Shown here: positions 1-7,400 of the stretch, one piece after another
Layout of the letters: every line of letters begins with the position of its first letter
Numbering within the stretch: position 1 is the first letter of the stretch
DNA from: Microcaldota archaeon
GTDB taxonomy: Archaea; Micrarchaeota; Micrarchaeia; Micrarchaeales; CABMGC01
Assembly (NCBI GenBank): GCA_021803945.1
Contig: JAJZKW010000003.1
Coordinates: 1-37,974 of the forward strand
DNA: 37,974 nt
Direction of reading: 5' to 3'
Position numbers and translations under genes: made by a program
The notes under the pieces: generated by a model
Database searches by the model: none
Told to the model about the DNA's origin: nothing
The model's input: only the letters and a program-made list of their open reading frames with translations

Positions 1-9
1 CTGTGCGGA

Positions 10-18
10 TTTATATAT
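10..18 (+). promoter_or_regulatory. TATA box of tRNA-Leu
   Basis: An AT-only stretch (tttatatat) lies about 25-30 bp before the first tRNA base at 41. That is the usual spacing of an archaeal TATA element to a start site. No experimental support; position and sequence only. Confidence 0.6.
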
Positions 19-40
19 TTTGATAGGCAATTACGCTTGC

Positions 41-127
41 GCAGGGGTGGCAGAGCCTGGCCAAATGCGACGGGCTTAGGACCCGTTTCCTTTAGAGGAT
101 GCAAGAGTTCAAATCTCTTCCCCTGCA
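41..127 (+). tRNA. tRNA-Leu (anticodon UAG)
   Basis: An 87-nt class II tRNA. The acceptor strand GCAGGGG (41-47) pairs with CCCCTGC (120-126), followed by discriminator A127. The anticodon stem ACGGG/CCCGT encloses the 7-nt loop CTTAGGA, giving anticodon TAG, which reads CUA leucine codons. A long variable arm with its own TCCT/AGGA stem is typical of tRNA-Leu. The T arm is AAGAG-TTCAAAT-CTCTT. There is no intron and CCA is not encoded. It lies just beyond the 3' end of the convergent lysA gene. Confidence 0.95.
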
Positions 128-197
128 AACCTTCGTCGTAATTATGAACAGTTTAGCGTCTTCCGCCGCCGTATAAACCGAACTGCCAGAGGCTGGA

Positions 198-1475
198 CTA
201 TTCCATGTCGCCGAATTCTGATCCGGCAAAGTTGAGTGTTGCGAAGTAGTCTTTCGACGTTTCAGCTCGCCGTATCATGATCACGGAACCATTGCTTTTC
301 TTCAGGATTTCCGCGCTCCTTAACTTTCCATTATAGTTGAAGCCCATTGAATGGCCATGCGCGCCGGCATTATGTATTGCAATTATATCTCCCTGCTTTA
401 TTTCTGGGAGTCGCCTGTCTATCGCGAATTTATCGTTGTTTTCGCACAGCGAGCCAACAACATCGTATTTGTGGTCTTTCTTGGCGCCTTCCTTTCCCAG
501 TACGGTTATGTGATGGTATGCGCCGTACATCCCCGGACGCATGAGGTTTGCCATGCACGCGTCAACGCCTATGTATTCCTTGTATGTGTGCTTTTCGTGT
601 ATCGCCCTGGTTATGAGGTATCCGTAAGGCCCGGTCATCATCCTGCCATTTTCCATGAAGATCTTCAGAGGAGGGAGCCCGTTCTTCTCGATCCTGTCTT
701 CGTAGGAGCGCTTTATTCTTCTGCCAAGCGCTTCTATATCGATGGCCTTCTGGCCTGGTTTGTACGGTATGCCTATGCCTCCTCCCAGGTTTACGAATTC
801 TAGATCGATTTCTAGCTTCTTGGATAGTTCTACCGCAAGGTCGAAGAGCATGTTTGCTGTCTCTATTAAGGCACTTGGGTCCAGCTCATTAGAGACTATC
901 ATCGTGTGCAGGCCGAAGCGCCTTGACCCCTTCCGTTTCATTGTCTTGTAGGCTTCGAAGAGCTGGTCCCTTGTAAGGCCGTATTTCGACTGCTCCGGGT
1001 CGCCTATTACATTGCCCTCTTTTGTCTTGCGGAGGTGTCCGGGATTATACCTGAAGGATATCAGATCTGGAATTCCGGCGCTTTTTTCCAGGAATGGGAT
1101 GTGGGTTATGTCATCCAGGTTGATTATCGCCCCAAGCTCTGAAGCCTTTCTGTATTCGTTTGCTGGAGTATCGTTTGATGTGAACATTATGTTCTCTCCG
1201 ATCACCCCTGCCTTCTGCGAGATTAGCAGTTCTGGGAGTGAACTGCAATCTGCACCGCATCCCTCTTCCTTGAGAATTCTCACGATGTACGGATTTGGCG
1301 TGGCTTTAACAGCGAAGAAATTCTTGAACCCGCTCGACCATTTGAAGGCCTTGAAAAGCCTCCTTGAATTCTCCCTGATCGCCTTTTCGTCGTATATATG
1401 AAACGGTGTTGGATACTTCTTTATTACTCCTGTTATCCATTTTTTGCTGAAGAATAGGTCTGAGTCGCTGTTCAT
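198..1475 (-). CDS. lysA: Diaminopimelate decarboxylase
   Basis: A 425-aa PLP enzyme of the fold-III decarboxylase family. It is predicted to convert meso-diaminopimelate to lysine, the last step of the DAP route. The PLP lysine lies in FFAVKA near residue 57. The glycine-rich phosphate-binding loop is GGGIGIPY, and ENGRMMTGPYG follows. The C-terminal domain has the family's GSLCENNDKF and a HNAGAHGHSMGFNYNG segment; the cysteine contributes to the substrate site in this family. ATG at 1475 is 8 nt past the stop of dapL, so both are probably on one transcript. Length is normal for LysA. The related ornithine/arginine decarboxylases are less likely given the dapL neighbour. Confidence 0.9.
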   Translation of the reverse strand: MNSDSDLFFSKKWITGVIKKYPTPFHIYDEKAIRENSRRLFKAFKWSSGFKNFFAVKATPNPYIVRILKEEGCGADCSSLPELLISQKAGVIGENIMFTSNDTPANEYRKASELGAIINLDDITHIPFLEKSAGIPDLISFRYNPGHLRKTKEGNVIGDPEQSKYGLTRDQLFEAYKTMKRKGSRRFGLHTMIVSNELDPSALIETANMLFDLAVELSKKLEIDLEFVNLGGGIGIPYKPGQKAIDIEALGRRIKRSYEDRIEKNGLPPLKIFMENGRMMTGPYGYLITRAIHEKHTYKEYIGVDACMANLMRPGMYGAYHHITVLGKEGAKKDHKYDVVGSLCENNDKFAIDRRLPEIKQGDIIAIHNAGAHGHSMGFNYNGKLRSAEILKKSNGSVIMIRRAETSKDYFATLNFAGSEFGDME

Positions 1476-1483
1476 AAAATCGC

Positions 1484-2707
1484 CTAAACCATTAGATTTG
1501 CCCTTATGCTTTCCACTGCCGCATTGATATCCTCCCTGTGTCCGAAGGCGCTTATGCGTATATACCCTTCGCCGGACGGGCCGAAGCCTGCGCCTGGGGT
1601 CACCACGACGTGGGCTTCTGCTAGCATCTTGTCAAAAAACTCCCATGAACTCATGCTGCCCGGCGCCTTGATCCAGAGGTATGGCGCGTTCACCCCTCCG
1701 AAGACCTTAAGGCCTTTCTGAACAAGGCATTCCCTTATCGTCCTTGCATTTTCCATGTAACCGTCTATGACTGACTGATTCTCTGCCATCCCTTCTTCCG
1801 AGAGCGCGGCCAGGCCGCCTTCCTGGGCTATGTTGGATGCGCCGTTGAACATTGTTGTCTGCCTCCTGCTCCATAGTGAATTTACCCTCCCGGCCTGGGC
1901 GCCGTCTATGGCAAGCGGTTTGGGCACCACAGTCCATCCCAGGCGCACTCCTGTGAATCCGGAGCTCTTGGAGAAGCTGTTAATCTCTATCGAGCACTCC
2001 TTTGCCCCTTCAACTTCATAGATGCTCCTTGGAAGCCTTGAATCTGAGATATAGGAATGGTATGCCGCATCGAAGATTATTACTGCCTTGCGCTCCAGGG
2101 CATAGTCTACAAATCCACTGAGCTGCTCCTTTGTTGCCACCGCGCCAGTAGGGTTGTTCGGGCTGCATAGGTAGATTATGTCCACCTTCTGGGTTGGTAC
2201 CTCCGGAAAGAACCCGTTCTGCTCTGTGCAAGGCATGTACACTATGCCTTCGTAGGTGGCGCCCTTCTTGATTCCTGTATGGCCGGAGATAACATTGCTG
2301 TCAACATATACAGGATACGCAGGGTCCTGTACGGCAATTACGCTTTTCTCTCCGAATATTGACTGTATGTTTGCTGCATCGGGCTTTGCGCCGTCGCTGA
2401 TGAAGATCTCGTCATGGGCAAGGGCTACGTCTCTCTTTGCGTAAAAATCGACGAGGGCTTTGCGAAGCCTCGCGTCGCCCTGTTCATCTCCATAGCCTGT
2501 GTATGTTTTTGGATTGGAGAGTTTTTCGACCCCAAAGCGAAGGCCGGCAATTACTGATGGGACTATAGGTTCGGTTGTATTTCCTATGCCCAGCCTTAGG
2601 AGCTTGGCATCCGGATTCTTATCCAAGAAGGCTTTTGTTCTCCTTGAGATCTCCACAAAGAGGTAGTCTGAGCTTAGTTTGTTGTAGTTTTCATTTACTG
2701 TTGCCAT
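1484..2707 (-). CDS. dapL: LL-diaminopimelate aminotransferase
   Basis: A 407-aa fold-type I aminotransferase. DapL converts tetrahydrodipicolinate directly to LL-diaminopimelate, bypassing the succinyl or acetyl steps. Recognisable features are the LRLGIGNTTEP start of the substrate lobe, TYTGYGDEQG, the SPNNPTGA motif, the DAAYHSYI segment and the PLP lysine in SFSKSSGFTGVRLGW. These match the DapL (chlamydial/plant-type) pattern rather than generic AspC. It is the first gene of a leftward operon with lysA. A GC-rich structured stretch lies 40-106 nt upstream of its ATG. The remaining dap genes are not in the window. Confidence 0.9.
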   Translation of the reverse strand: MATVNENYNKLSSDYLFVEISRRTKAFLDKNPDAKLLRLGIGNTTEPIVPSVIAGLRFGVEKLSNPKTYTGYGDEQGDARLRKALVDFYAKRDVALAHDEIFISDGAKPDAANIQSIFGEKSVIAVQDPAYPVYVDSNVISGHTGIKKGATYEGIVYMPCTEQNGFFPEVPTQKVDIIYLCSPNNPTGAVATKEQLSGFVDYALERKAVIIFDAAYHSYISDSRLPRSIYEVEGAKECSIEINSFSKSSGFTGVRLGWTVVPKPLAIDGAQAGRVNSLWSRRQTTMFNGASNIAQEGGLAALSEEGMAENQSVIDGYMENARTIRECLVQKGLKVFGGVNAPYLWIKAPGSMSSWEFFDKMLAEAHVVVTPGAGFGPSGEGYIRISAFGHREDINAAVESIRANLMV

Positions 2708-2740
2708 TTATACGCCTTAAGAGACTGAATAGGCAGTTTT

Positions 2741-2826
2741 GGCTCCGCTGCGCGCTGTCCAGGCCTGGGGACAGGCCCGCAGCCTGCCTTCGATACGCTT
2801 GATGGCGCCATCACATGCTTATTCGG
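2741..2826 (-). promoter_or_regulatory. Structured leader or regulatory region of dapL-lysA
   Basis: On the minus strand, CGCAGC-type bases at 2778-2783 pair with 2747-2752 and enclose a second 6-bp stem (2769-2774 with 2755-2760). An alternative hairpin (2772-2777 with 2762-2767) overlaps the inner one, so the two cannot coexist. A perfect 14-bp palindrome TGATGGCGCCATCA lies at 2800-2813. A TATA-like GGTTTATAACTT at 2846-2857 would start transcription near 2826, placing all this in an approximately 119-nt leader. Pairing is seen directly; the leader role is inferred. Confidence 0.45.
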
Positions 2827-2845
2827 ATAAAGTAAACGGCTTCGC

Positions 2846-2857
2846 AAGTTATAAACC
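2846..2857 (-). promoter_or_regulatory. Probable TATA box for dapL-lysA
   Basis: Read on the minus strand, GGTTTATAACTT fits an archaeal TATA element. It is the best match in the divergent dapL/rfcS spacer on that strand. The predicted start site lies about 120 nt before the dapL ATG. Confidence 0.4.
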
Positions 2858-2928
2858 CTGTGGCTACTTTGGCGGCTTTGCGCCCGGCCTTTTAAAAGGA
2901 GCGCAGCTTGCCAGAAATCAATAAAAAG

Positions 2929-2938
2929 CTATAAGTAG
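2929..2938 (+). promoter_or_regulatory. Probable TATA box for rfcS
   Basis: The element gctataagta lies about 30-40 bp before the TTG start of rfcS, predicting a transcript with a very short or no leader. A 12-bp palindrome CCTTTTAAAAGG sits further upstream at 2888-2899. Confidence 0.5.
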
Positions 2939-2970
2939 CATATATCTCTGCTATTGCTTGGGGGAATTGC

Positions 2971-3936
2971 TTGGAGCTATTGGATCAACAGTGGACTGAA
3001 AAGTACAGGCCTGGTAAGCTTGACGACATAATAGGACAGGAGGCCATTGTCGGAAGGCTGAAGGCGTTCGTGAAGGAGAAGAGCTTCCCCAGCATGATAT
3101 TCTCAGGCCCTGCAGGGGTGGGAAAGACCACGTCCGCGGTGGCCATGGCCAAGGAGCTTTATGGAGACGTATTGAACCAGGCCTTCCTGGAGCTTAACGC
3201 AAGCGACCAGAGGGGGATCGATGTCATAAGGGGCAAGGTAAAAGAGTTCGCAAAGACCCTTCCGCTTTCAGGAGGCGTAGTTAAGATAATATTCCTTGAC
3301 GAGGCGGATTCGCTCACGTCCGAAGCGCAGCATGCGCTGAGGAGGACTATGGAGAAATATTCTGCCACGACCAGGTTCATACTGAGCGCCAACTATGCAA
3401 GCAAGATAATAGAGCCGATACAGAGCAGGTGCGTGGTGCTAAGGTTCAAGCCGCTTAAGGAAGGGGAGATGAGGAGCTACATAGAGAGGATAGTCAAGGG
3501 TGAAGGGCTTGATATAGATGACAAGGGGATAGATGCGCTGATATACGTAAGCGACGGAGACCTGAGGAAGATAACCAATACGCTGCACGGCGCCGCAATA
3601 CTCAACAATGTCATAACAGACAAGTCAATATACGACATAGCATCGAAGGCGAGGCCGAAGGAGGTCGTGGCGATGCTCAGATATGCCCTTGGGGGGGATT
3701 TCTCAAAGGCCAGGGACGAATTAAACGTGCTTTTCCTTTCCTATGGGATGAGCGGAGAAGACATACTGGTGCAATGCAACAAGGAAGCCTTGAACCTTGA
3801 CGTGGATGAGAAGCTCAAGCTCAGGCTCGTGAGCACGATAGGAGACTACAATTTCAGGATAGTAGAAGGCGCCAACGAGAAGATACAGCTCGAGGCGATG
3901 ATAGCGAGACTGGCGCTCATGGAGAAGGGCAAGTAG
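2971..3936 (+). CDS. rfcS: Replication factor C small subunit
   Basis: A 321-aa AAA+ clamp-loader ATPase that, with RfcL, loads PCNA onto primed DNA. It opens with WTEKYRPGKLDDIIGQ, the RFC-box start. It has Walker A GPAGVGKTT, Walker B FLDEAD, sensor 1 LSANY and the SRC arginine-finger motif. The C-terminal helical collar is present and length is normal. The start is TTG: no ATG precedes the conserved N-terminus and the short distance from the TATA element fits near-leaderless initiation. No rfcL lies in the window. Confidence 0.95.
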   Translation: MELLDQQWTEKYRPGKLDDIIGQEAIVGRLKAFVKEKSFPSMIFSGPAGVGKTTSAVAMAKELYGDVLNQAFLELNASDQRGIDVIRGKVKEFAKTLPLSGGVVKIIFLDEADSLTSEAQHALRRTMEKYSATTRFILSANYASKIIEPIQSRCVVLRFKPLKEGEMRSYIERIVKGEGLDIDDKGIDALIYVSDGDLRKITNTLHGAAILNNVITDKSIYDIASKARPKEVVAMLRYALGGDFSKARDELNVLFLSYGMSGEDILVQCNKEALNLDVDEKLKLRLVSTIGDYNFRIVEGANEKIQLEAMIARLALMEKGK

Positions 3937-3950
3937 CTGCAGCGCATTTA

Positions 3951-3974
3951 TCGGACGCCTTGGTGCCTTTTTTC
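3951..3974 (+). terminator. Probable terminator after rfcS
   Basis: A weak GC-rich stem (ggacgcc / ggtgcc) 15 nt past the rfcS stop is followed by a run of six T. Archaeal termination depends mainly on oligo-T; the hairpin may be incidental. Confidence 0.4.
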
Positions 3975-3983
3975 AAGCAAGTA

Positions 3984-4085
3984 TGGACTCCGCGGGATTC
4001 GAACCCGCAACCTTCCGCACTTTTGGTGAACCTACTGAAATGGTTTCCTTGCAAAGCGGACGCGCTACCGTTGCGCCAGGAGCCC
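3984..4085 (-). tRNA. tRNA-Ala (anticodon UGC) with a 30-nt intron
   Basis: On the minus strand GGGCTCC (4085-4079) pairs with GGAGTCC, including a G3-U70 wobble, the alanine identity element. The D arm is GCGC-AACGGTA-GCGC, the anticodon stem TCCGC/GCGGA and the T arm GCGGG-TTCGAAT-CCCGC; the discriminator is A. The loop reads TTTGCA, then an intron at 4049-4020, then T, so the intron sits at the canonical 37/38 position. The precursor forms a bulge-helix-bulge: helix TTTG/CAAA flanked by 3-nt bulges CAA and AGT, cut CA^A and AG^T. The mature tRNA is 72 nt without CCA. Confidence 0.93.
4020..4049 (-). other. tRNA-Ala intron
   Basis: A 30-nt intron between positions 37 and 38. Its ends form the bulge-helix-bulge recognised by the archaeal splicing endonuclease, and its centre forms AACC/GGTT with a 9-nt loop. 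It is too short to encode anything. Confidence 0.85.
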
Positions 4086-4220
4086 CTGGCAATTATTATC
4101 TGAATAATTTACTTAATATGCTTTATTATTGTCCATTGGTACCGGCATGGCGAATATTATAGTGTGGCCAATTGGTATATGGTGAAAAAGCATCAATGCA
4201 GTTGCGGGCATTATAAATAG

Positions 4221-4230
4221 GTTTATATAG
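4221..4230 (+). promoter_or_regulatory. TATA box before the acidic microprotein
   Basis: gtttatatag lies about 45-50 bp before the ATG at 4273; a second AT-rich candidate (attataaatag) lies just upstream. It predicts transcription from about 4250, giving a short leader. It supports the small ORF as a separate transcription unit. Confidence 0.55.
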
Positions 4231-4272
4231 TTTTCTAATAAAACGTTGCTTAGTTAAAGATGGTAGATAGAT

Positions 4273-4380
4273 ATGCCAAAAGACGACTTTGAAGATGACG
4301 ACACCGAAGACGGGGAAGACAGCGATGACTTCGATGAGGAAGAGTTCGACGACGAAGACGATGACTTAGGCGACGAATAA
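4273..4380 (+). CDS. Extremely acidic 35-aa microprotein
   Basis: A 35-codon ORF from ATG at 4273 to TAA at 4380. 24 of 35 residues are Asp or Glu, with a single Lys (residue 3) and Phe at 6, 20 and 25. It begins MPKDDFEDDD and ends DDLGDE. Its own TATA box lies upstream, and a T run follows at 4399-4404. No family is recognised. Such chains can act as DNA mimics, histone or PCNA-binding tails, or metal or polyamine buffers, but nothing in the sequence chooses between these. It could also be a low-complexity artefact, though the promoter, ATG and terminator-like T run argue for a real gene. Confidence 0.6.
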   Translation: MPKDDFEDDDTEDGEDSDDFDEEEFDDEDDDLGDE

Positions 4381-4398
4381 CATCTGGTTTGTTTCGTA

Positions 4399-4404
4399 TT
4401 TTTT
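4399..4404 (+). terminator. Oligo-T terminator candidate
   Basis: A run of six T about 20 nt after the stop codon of the acidic microprotein, typical of archaeal intrinsic termination. Confidence 0.4.
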
Positions 4405-4442
4405 AGTTTCATCATTTATGGTTGGCTTTTGGCCCTGTAATT

Positions 4443-7400
4443 CTACTTTTTATCTTTTCTGCGCCTTGAGGCCAGCCGCGCCTTCCTGTTCCTCAGGTAT
4501 CGGCTGTCGCGCATCAGGCCGTAGAGTATGATTATCGCTCCAAGTGCTATGATCGCCGGAAGCCCTACCTGGCCTATTGCAAGGGAGAGGGAGCCTATTA
4601 TTACGGACTGCGAACTGGATGCAGGTATCCAGCTGTAGTTCAGCGCGTTGAATGATATCGAACCTGAATTTGGATACGACGGGTTTGCCGATTCGGAGAG
4701 AGGCGCCTGATGCGCCAGTATTGGCTCCGGCCCTGGTGTGCCGTAATAACTGGCGAGTATCTGAGCGCTTCCGGCTCCGCAGGCGACTATATTGGCCCCG
4801 AAGTATCCGTTGGAGTCTGTCTTGTATATACCTATCAGCCCAAGCTGGGATGTGCAGATGCCTGTCCCGTTCTGAGGGTATATTACTGAGCAGTACTGCG
4901 TATTCCCAGATGGCAGAGCTGGGCAGGCGCTGGGCAGGCCTCCACCCGAATATATGTTGCAGAAAGTGTATATCTTGTTTTCAGGGGTGAGCAAGCTGTT
5001 TGGAGGTGGCGAGCATGCTCCTAGCCCGTTGAATGAAGGGCTGTATGTTACTATGTTTGCGCTCGTATAAGTAGGGCCCTGCAATCCGTTGTATACAGGA
5101 TTTGCGAGCTGGCAGGAGCTTGGATTTGGAGAGTTACCGAAGACGCAGTTTTCCGCGGCGAGGGGGTCTGTAACCGCATTGTACCCTATCGTATCAAGAT
5201 TGGCATCATAGTAAAGGTAGACATAGCCTCCCTTGAGAGGCACAGCGCTCGTGCTGGTTCGCGGAGCCCAGCTGAGCGTTCCGTTTATGGAGAGCTGTGT
5301 CTGATTGACATTTATCCCATTCACATTAGGGGTCACTTCTAGGGTCATATGCGTCCAGTTGGCTATATCTCCGTCTATAGGCATGTATATGAGATTGTTG
5401 AAGTTGTCATTGAATACGTATACAAGCCTGTGGTATCCGTAGACCTTGCCTGACTGCGAATAGATCCCGTTCATCGTCAGCATCAGGTTGTAATTGTTTA
5501 CCGGAAGCTTGTAGAAATTGAAAAGGGATACGACCATTGACTTCGTTGCAGCGAGCAAGAACCTGTTCTTTATTGGTGATATTCTATTGGCGTCTGCCAG
5601 TGGAGCTGCGCATGAGGGGCCGTAGCACGCAGGGTTCAGAGGGCTTGATGATATGAGTTGGTAGACAGGTGTTGAGCCCTGGGAGTATGATACGGCATTG
5701 AACGACAGCTGTGAGGTTGCGTTTATTATCTCCTGGTTGTTGGTCACTGCGTTCACTGTGCTGTTCACATATACATATCCTAAGGCCCTGTTCGTGAGAA
5801 GGTTGTATACTATCTCTGCAGGAAGCACTATGGAACTGAGATTTGCCTGGTAGAACGGCTGCGCACTTGTGCCGGATTCTGCGTATATGCTGGATTCGGC
5901 ATATGTATCTGAGCTCTCTACCTGGGCCTTTTGCGGATTCGAATTTGTAAGCGGAGAGGTCGTGTAGTTGTATATTGTATTTGATACTGCAACTGGGGTC
6001 TCGAGCTTTGCAAGCGCAGCAGGAGGGGACGAAGGGCAGGTATTAGGAGGCTGCTGCGGATTTGATACCGGCTGGATGTTTGAGACCCATATGTTGGTCT
6101 TATATGTAAATGAAAACGGCATCAGCGCATACCCTGATATTATGCTGTTCAGCGATGTCGCAGCCGAATATTGCAGGGGATTTGAGTTCTGATTCAGGTT
6201 GTTTATGTCCAATTTGCCTATTCCGGACGCCTGGGCGCTGAGTCCTGGGTTTGGCTCCTGCAGGTTTATGTTGGGCTCTGCCTGTCCCGATCCGCTTCCT
6301 CCTGAAAATACCGATGAGTAGATAGCTCCGATGGTTAAGGTCTTTATCCCTCCTATGTTCTCATCATATTGGAATGGGTTTGACACCGTATAGGTGGGCT
6401 GGGACAGGCTGGCTACGTTTTGGTCATAGCTGCATTTGCCGCCGTTGGCAACATCGTTCAGGGTACTGCTGGTGTAGCATATGTAATCTACGTTCGGAGT
6501 GAATGGGAGAAGGTTGGTGCCGCCTATCTGGCTTGTATAGTTCTGGGGGTTGAAGTTCACGAATATGAGCTCGTCGTAGTTTATATTTGCATCTGCGGAA
6601 GGTGCTTTAGTGTAAACGGCTTGCTGCTCAAACTTGCTGGGAGCAACTACGAGGTTATAGACCGCCTTGTTGGGTATTAAGATGTTAACCCTGTTGTTGA
6701 ATCCTACTGACATTGAGGCGCCGATTATATGAGATATCCTGCAGTCAATAAGAAAGGTGCATGATTCTGTCGAAAGTTCCGGTCCTATAGGAAGATAGCT
6801 GCCTTTGTAATCTGGGCCGGGCTGGAAGCATGGGGAACTGCCTGGCGGCGGAGATGGATTTCCTCCGCATAGATTCAGCGTTTCGCCTGGCTGGGGAGTC
6901 TGGGATGACTGAAACTCGTTGCTGGAAACATTTGCGCTTATCACCCATCCGAACGGCGGATATAGAAGTCCACTTGACTGTGTGTACTTATTCAGTTGTG
7001 TATTGCCATTTGAAGTATACCAAAGGTCATTGTAGTAAGTCGGCTGTATTGGCACATCGACTCCGCTGGAATTTATTATCCTGAGCATCAAAATGCCGAA
7101 TTTTATGCCTCCTACTGGAGTGGCAGTGCCAAAAAGTCCGCTAGTGCCTAACTGACCTGCTATCCCAGACCAATAATCCAGCACATAGATATATCCGTTG
7201 ACATCCTGTATCGAAAGAGGGTGATGGTAGTTGGTATTGTATCCCAGGCCTGGCCATTCTGCCTTATCTAGCTGGTCCTGCACGGTGTTAGCCGGAGTGT
7301 TTTTATTTAAAGTACACGAAGAAGCTGCGCCGTGGAATACCTGCGGGCAGTTGAACGGGGAAAGAGAAGAGGATTCCTCGTAATTACGGGCATCAGAAGC

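Noticed and set aside
2741-2826. Known lysine riboswitch
   Set aside because: The region is too short and I could not match the conserved lysine-riboswitch elements; only a new or generic structure is supported.
4652-4990. Long opposite-strand frames within the giant gene, topA, lonB and others
   Set aside because: They lie wholly inside well-supported genes, show no family motifs and lack their own start context; they are shadows.
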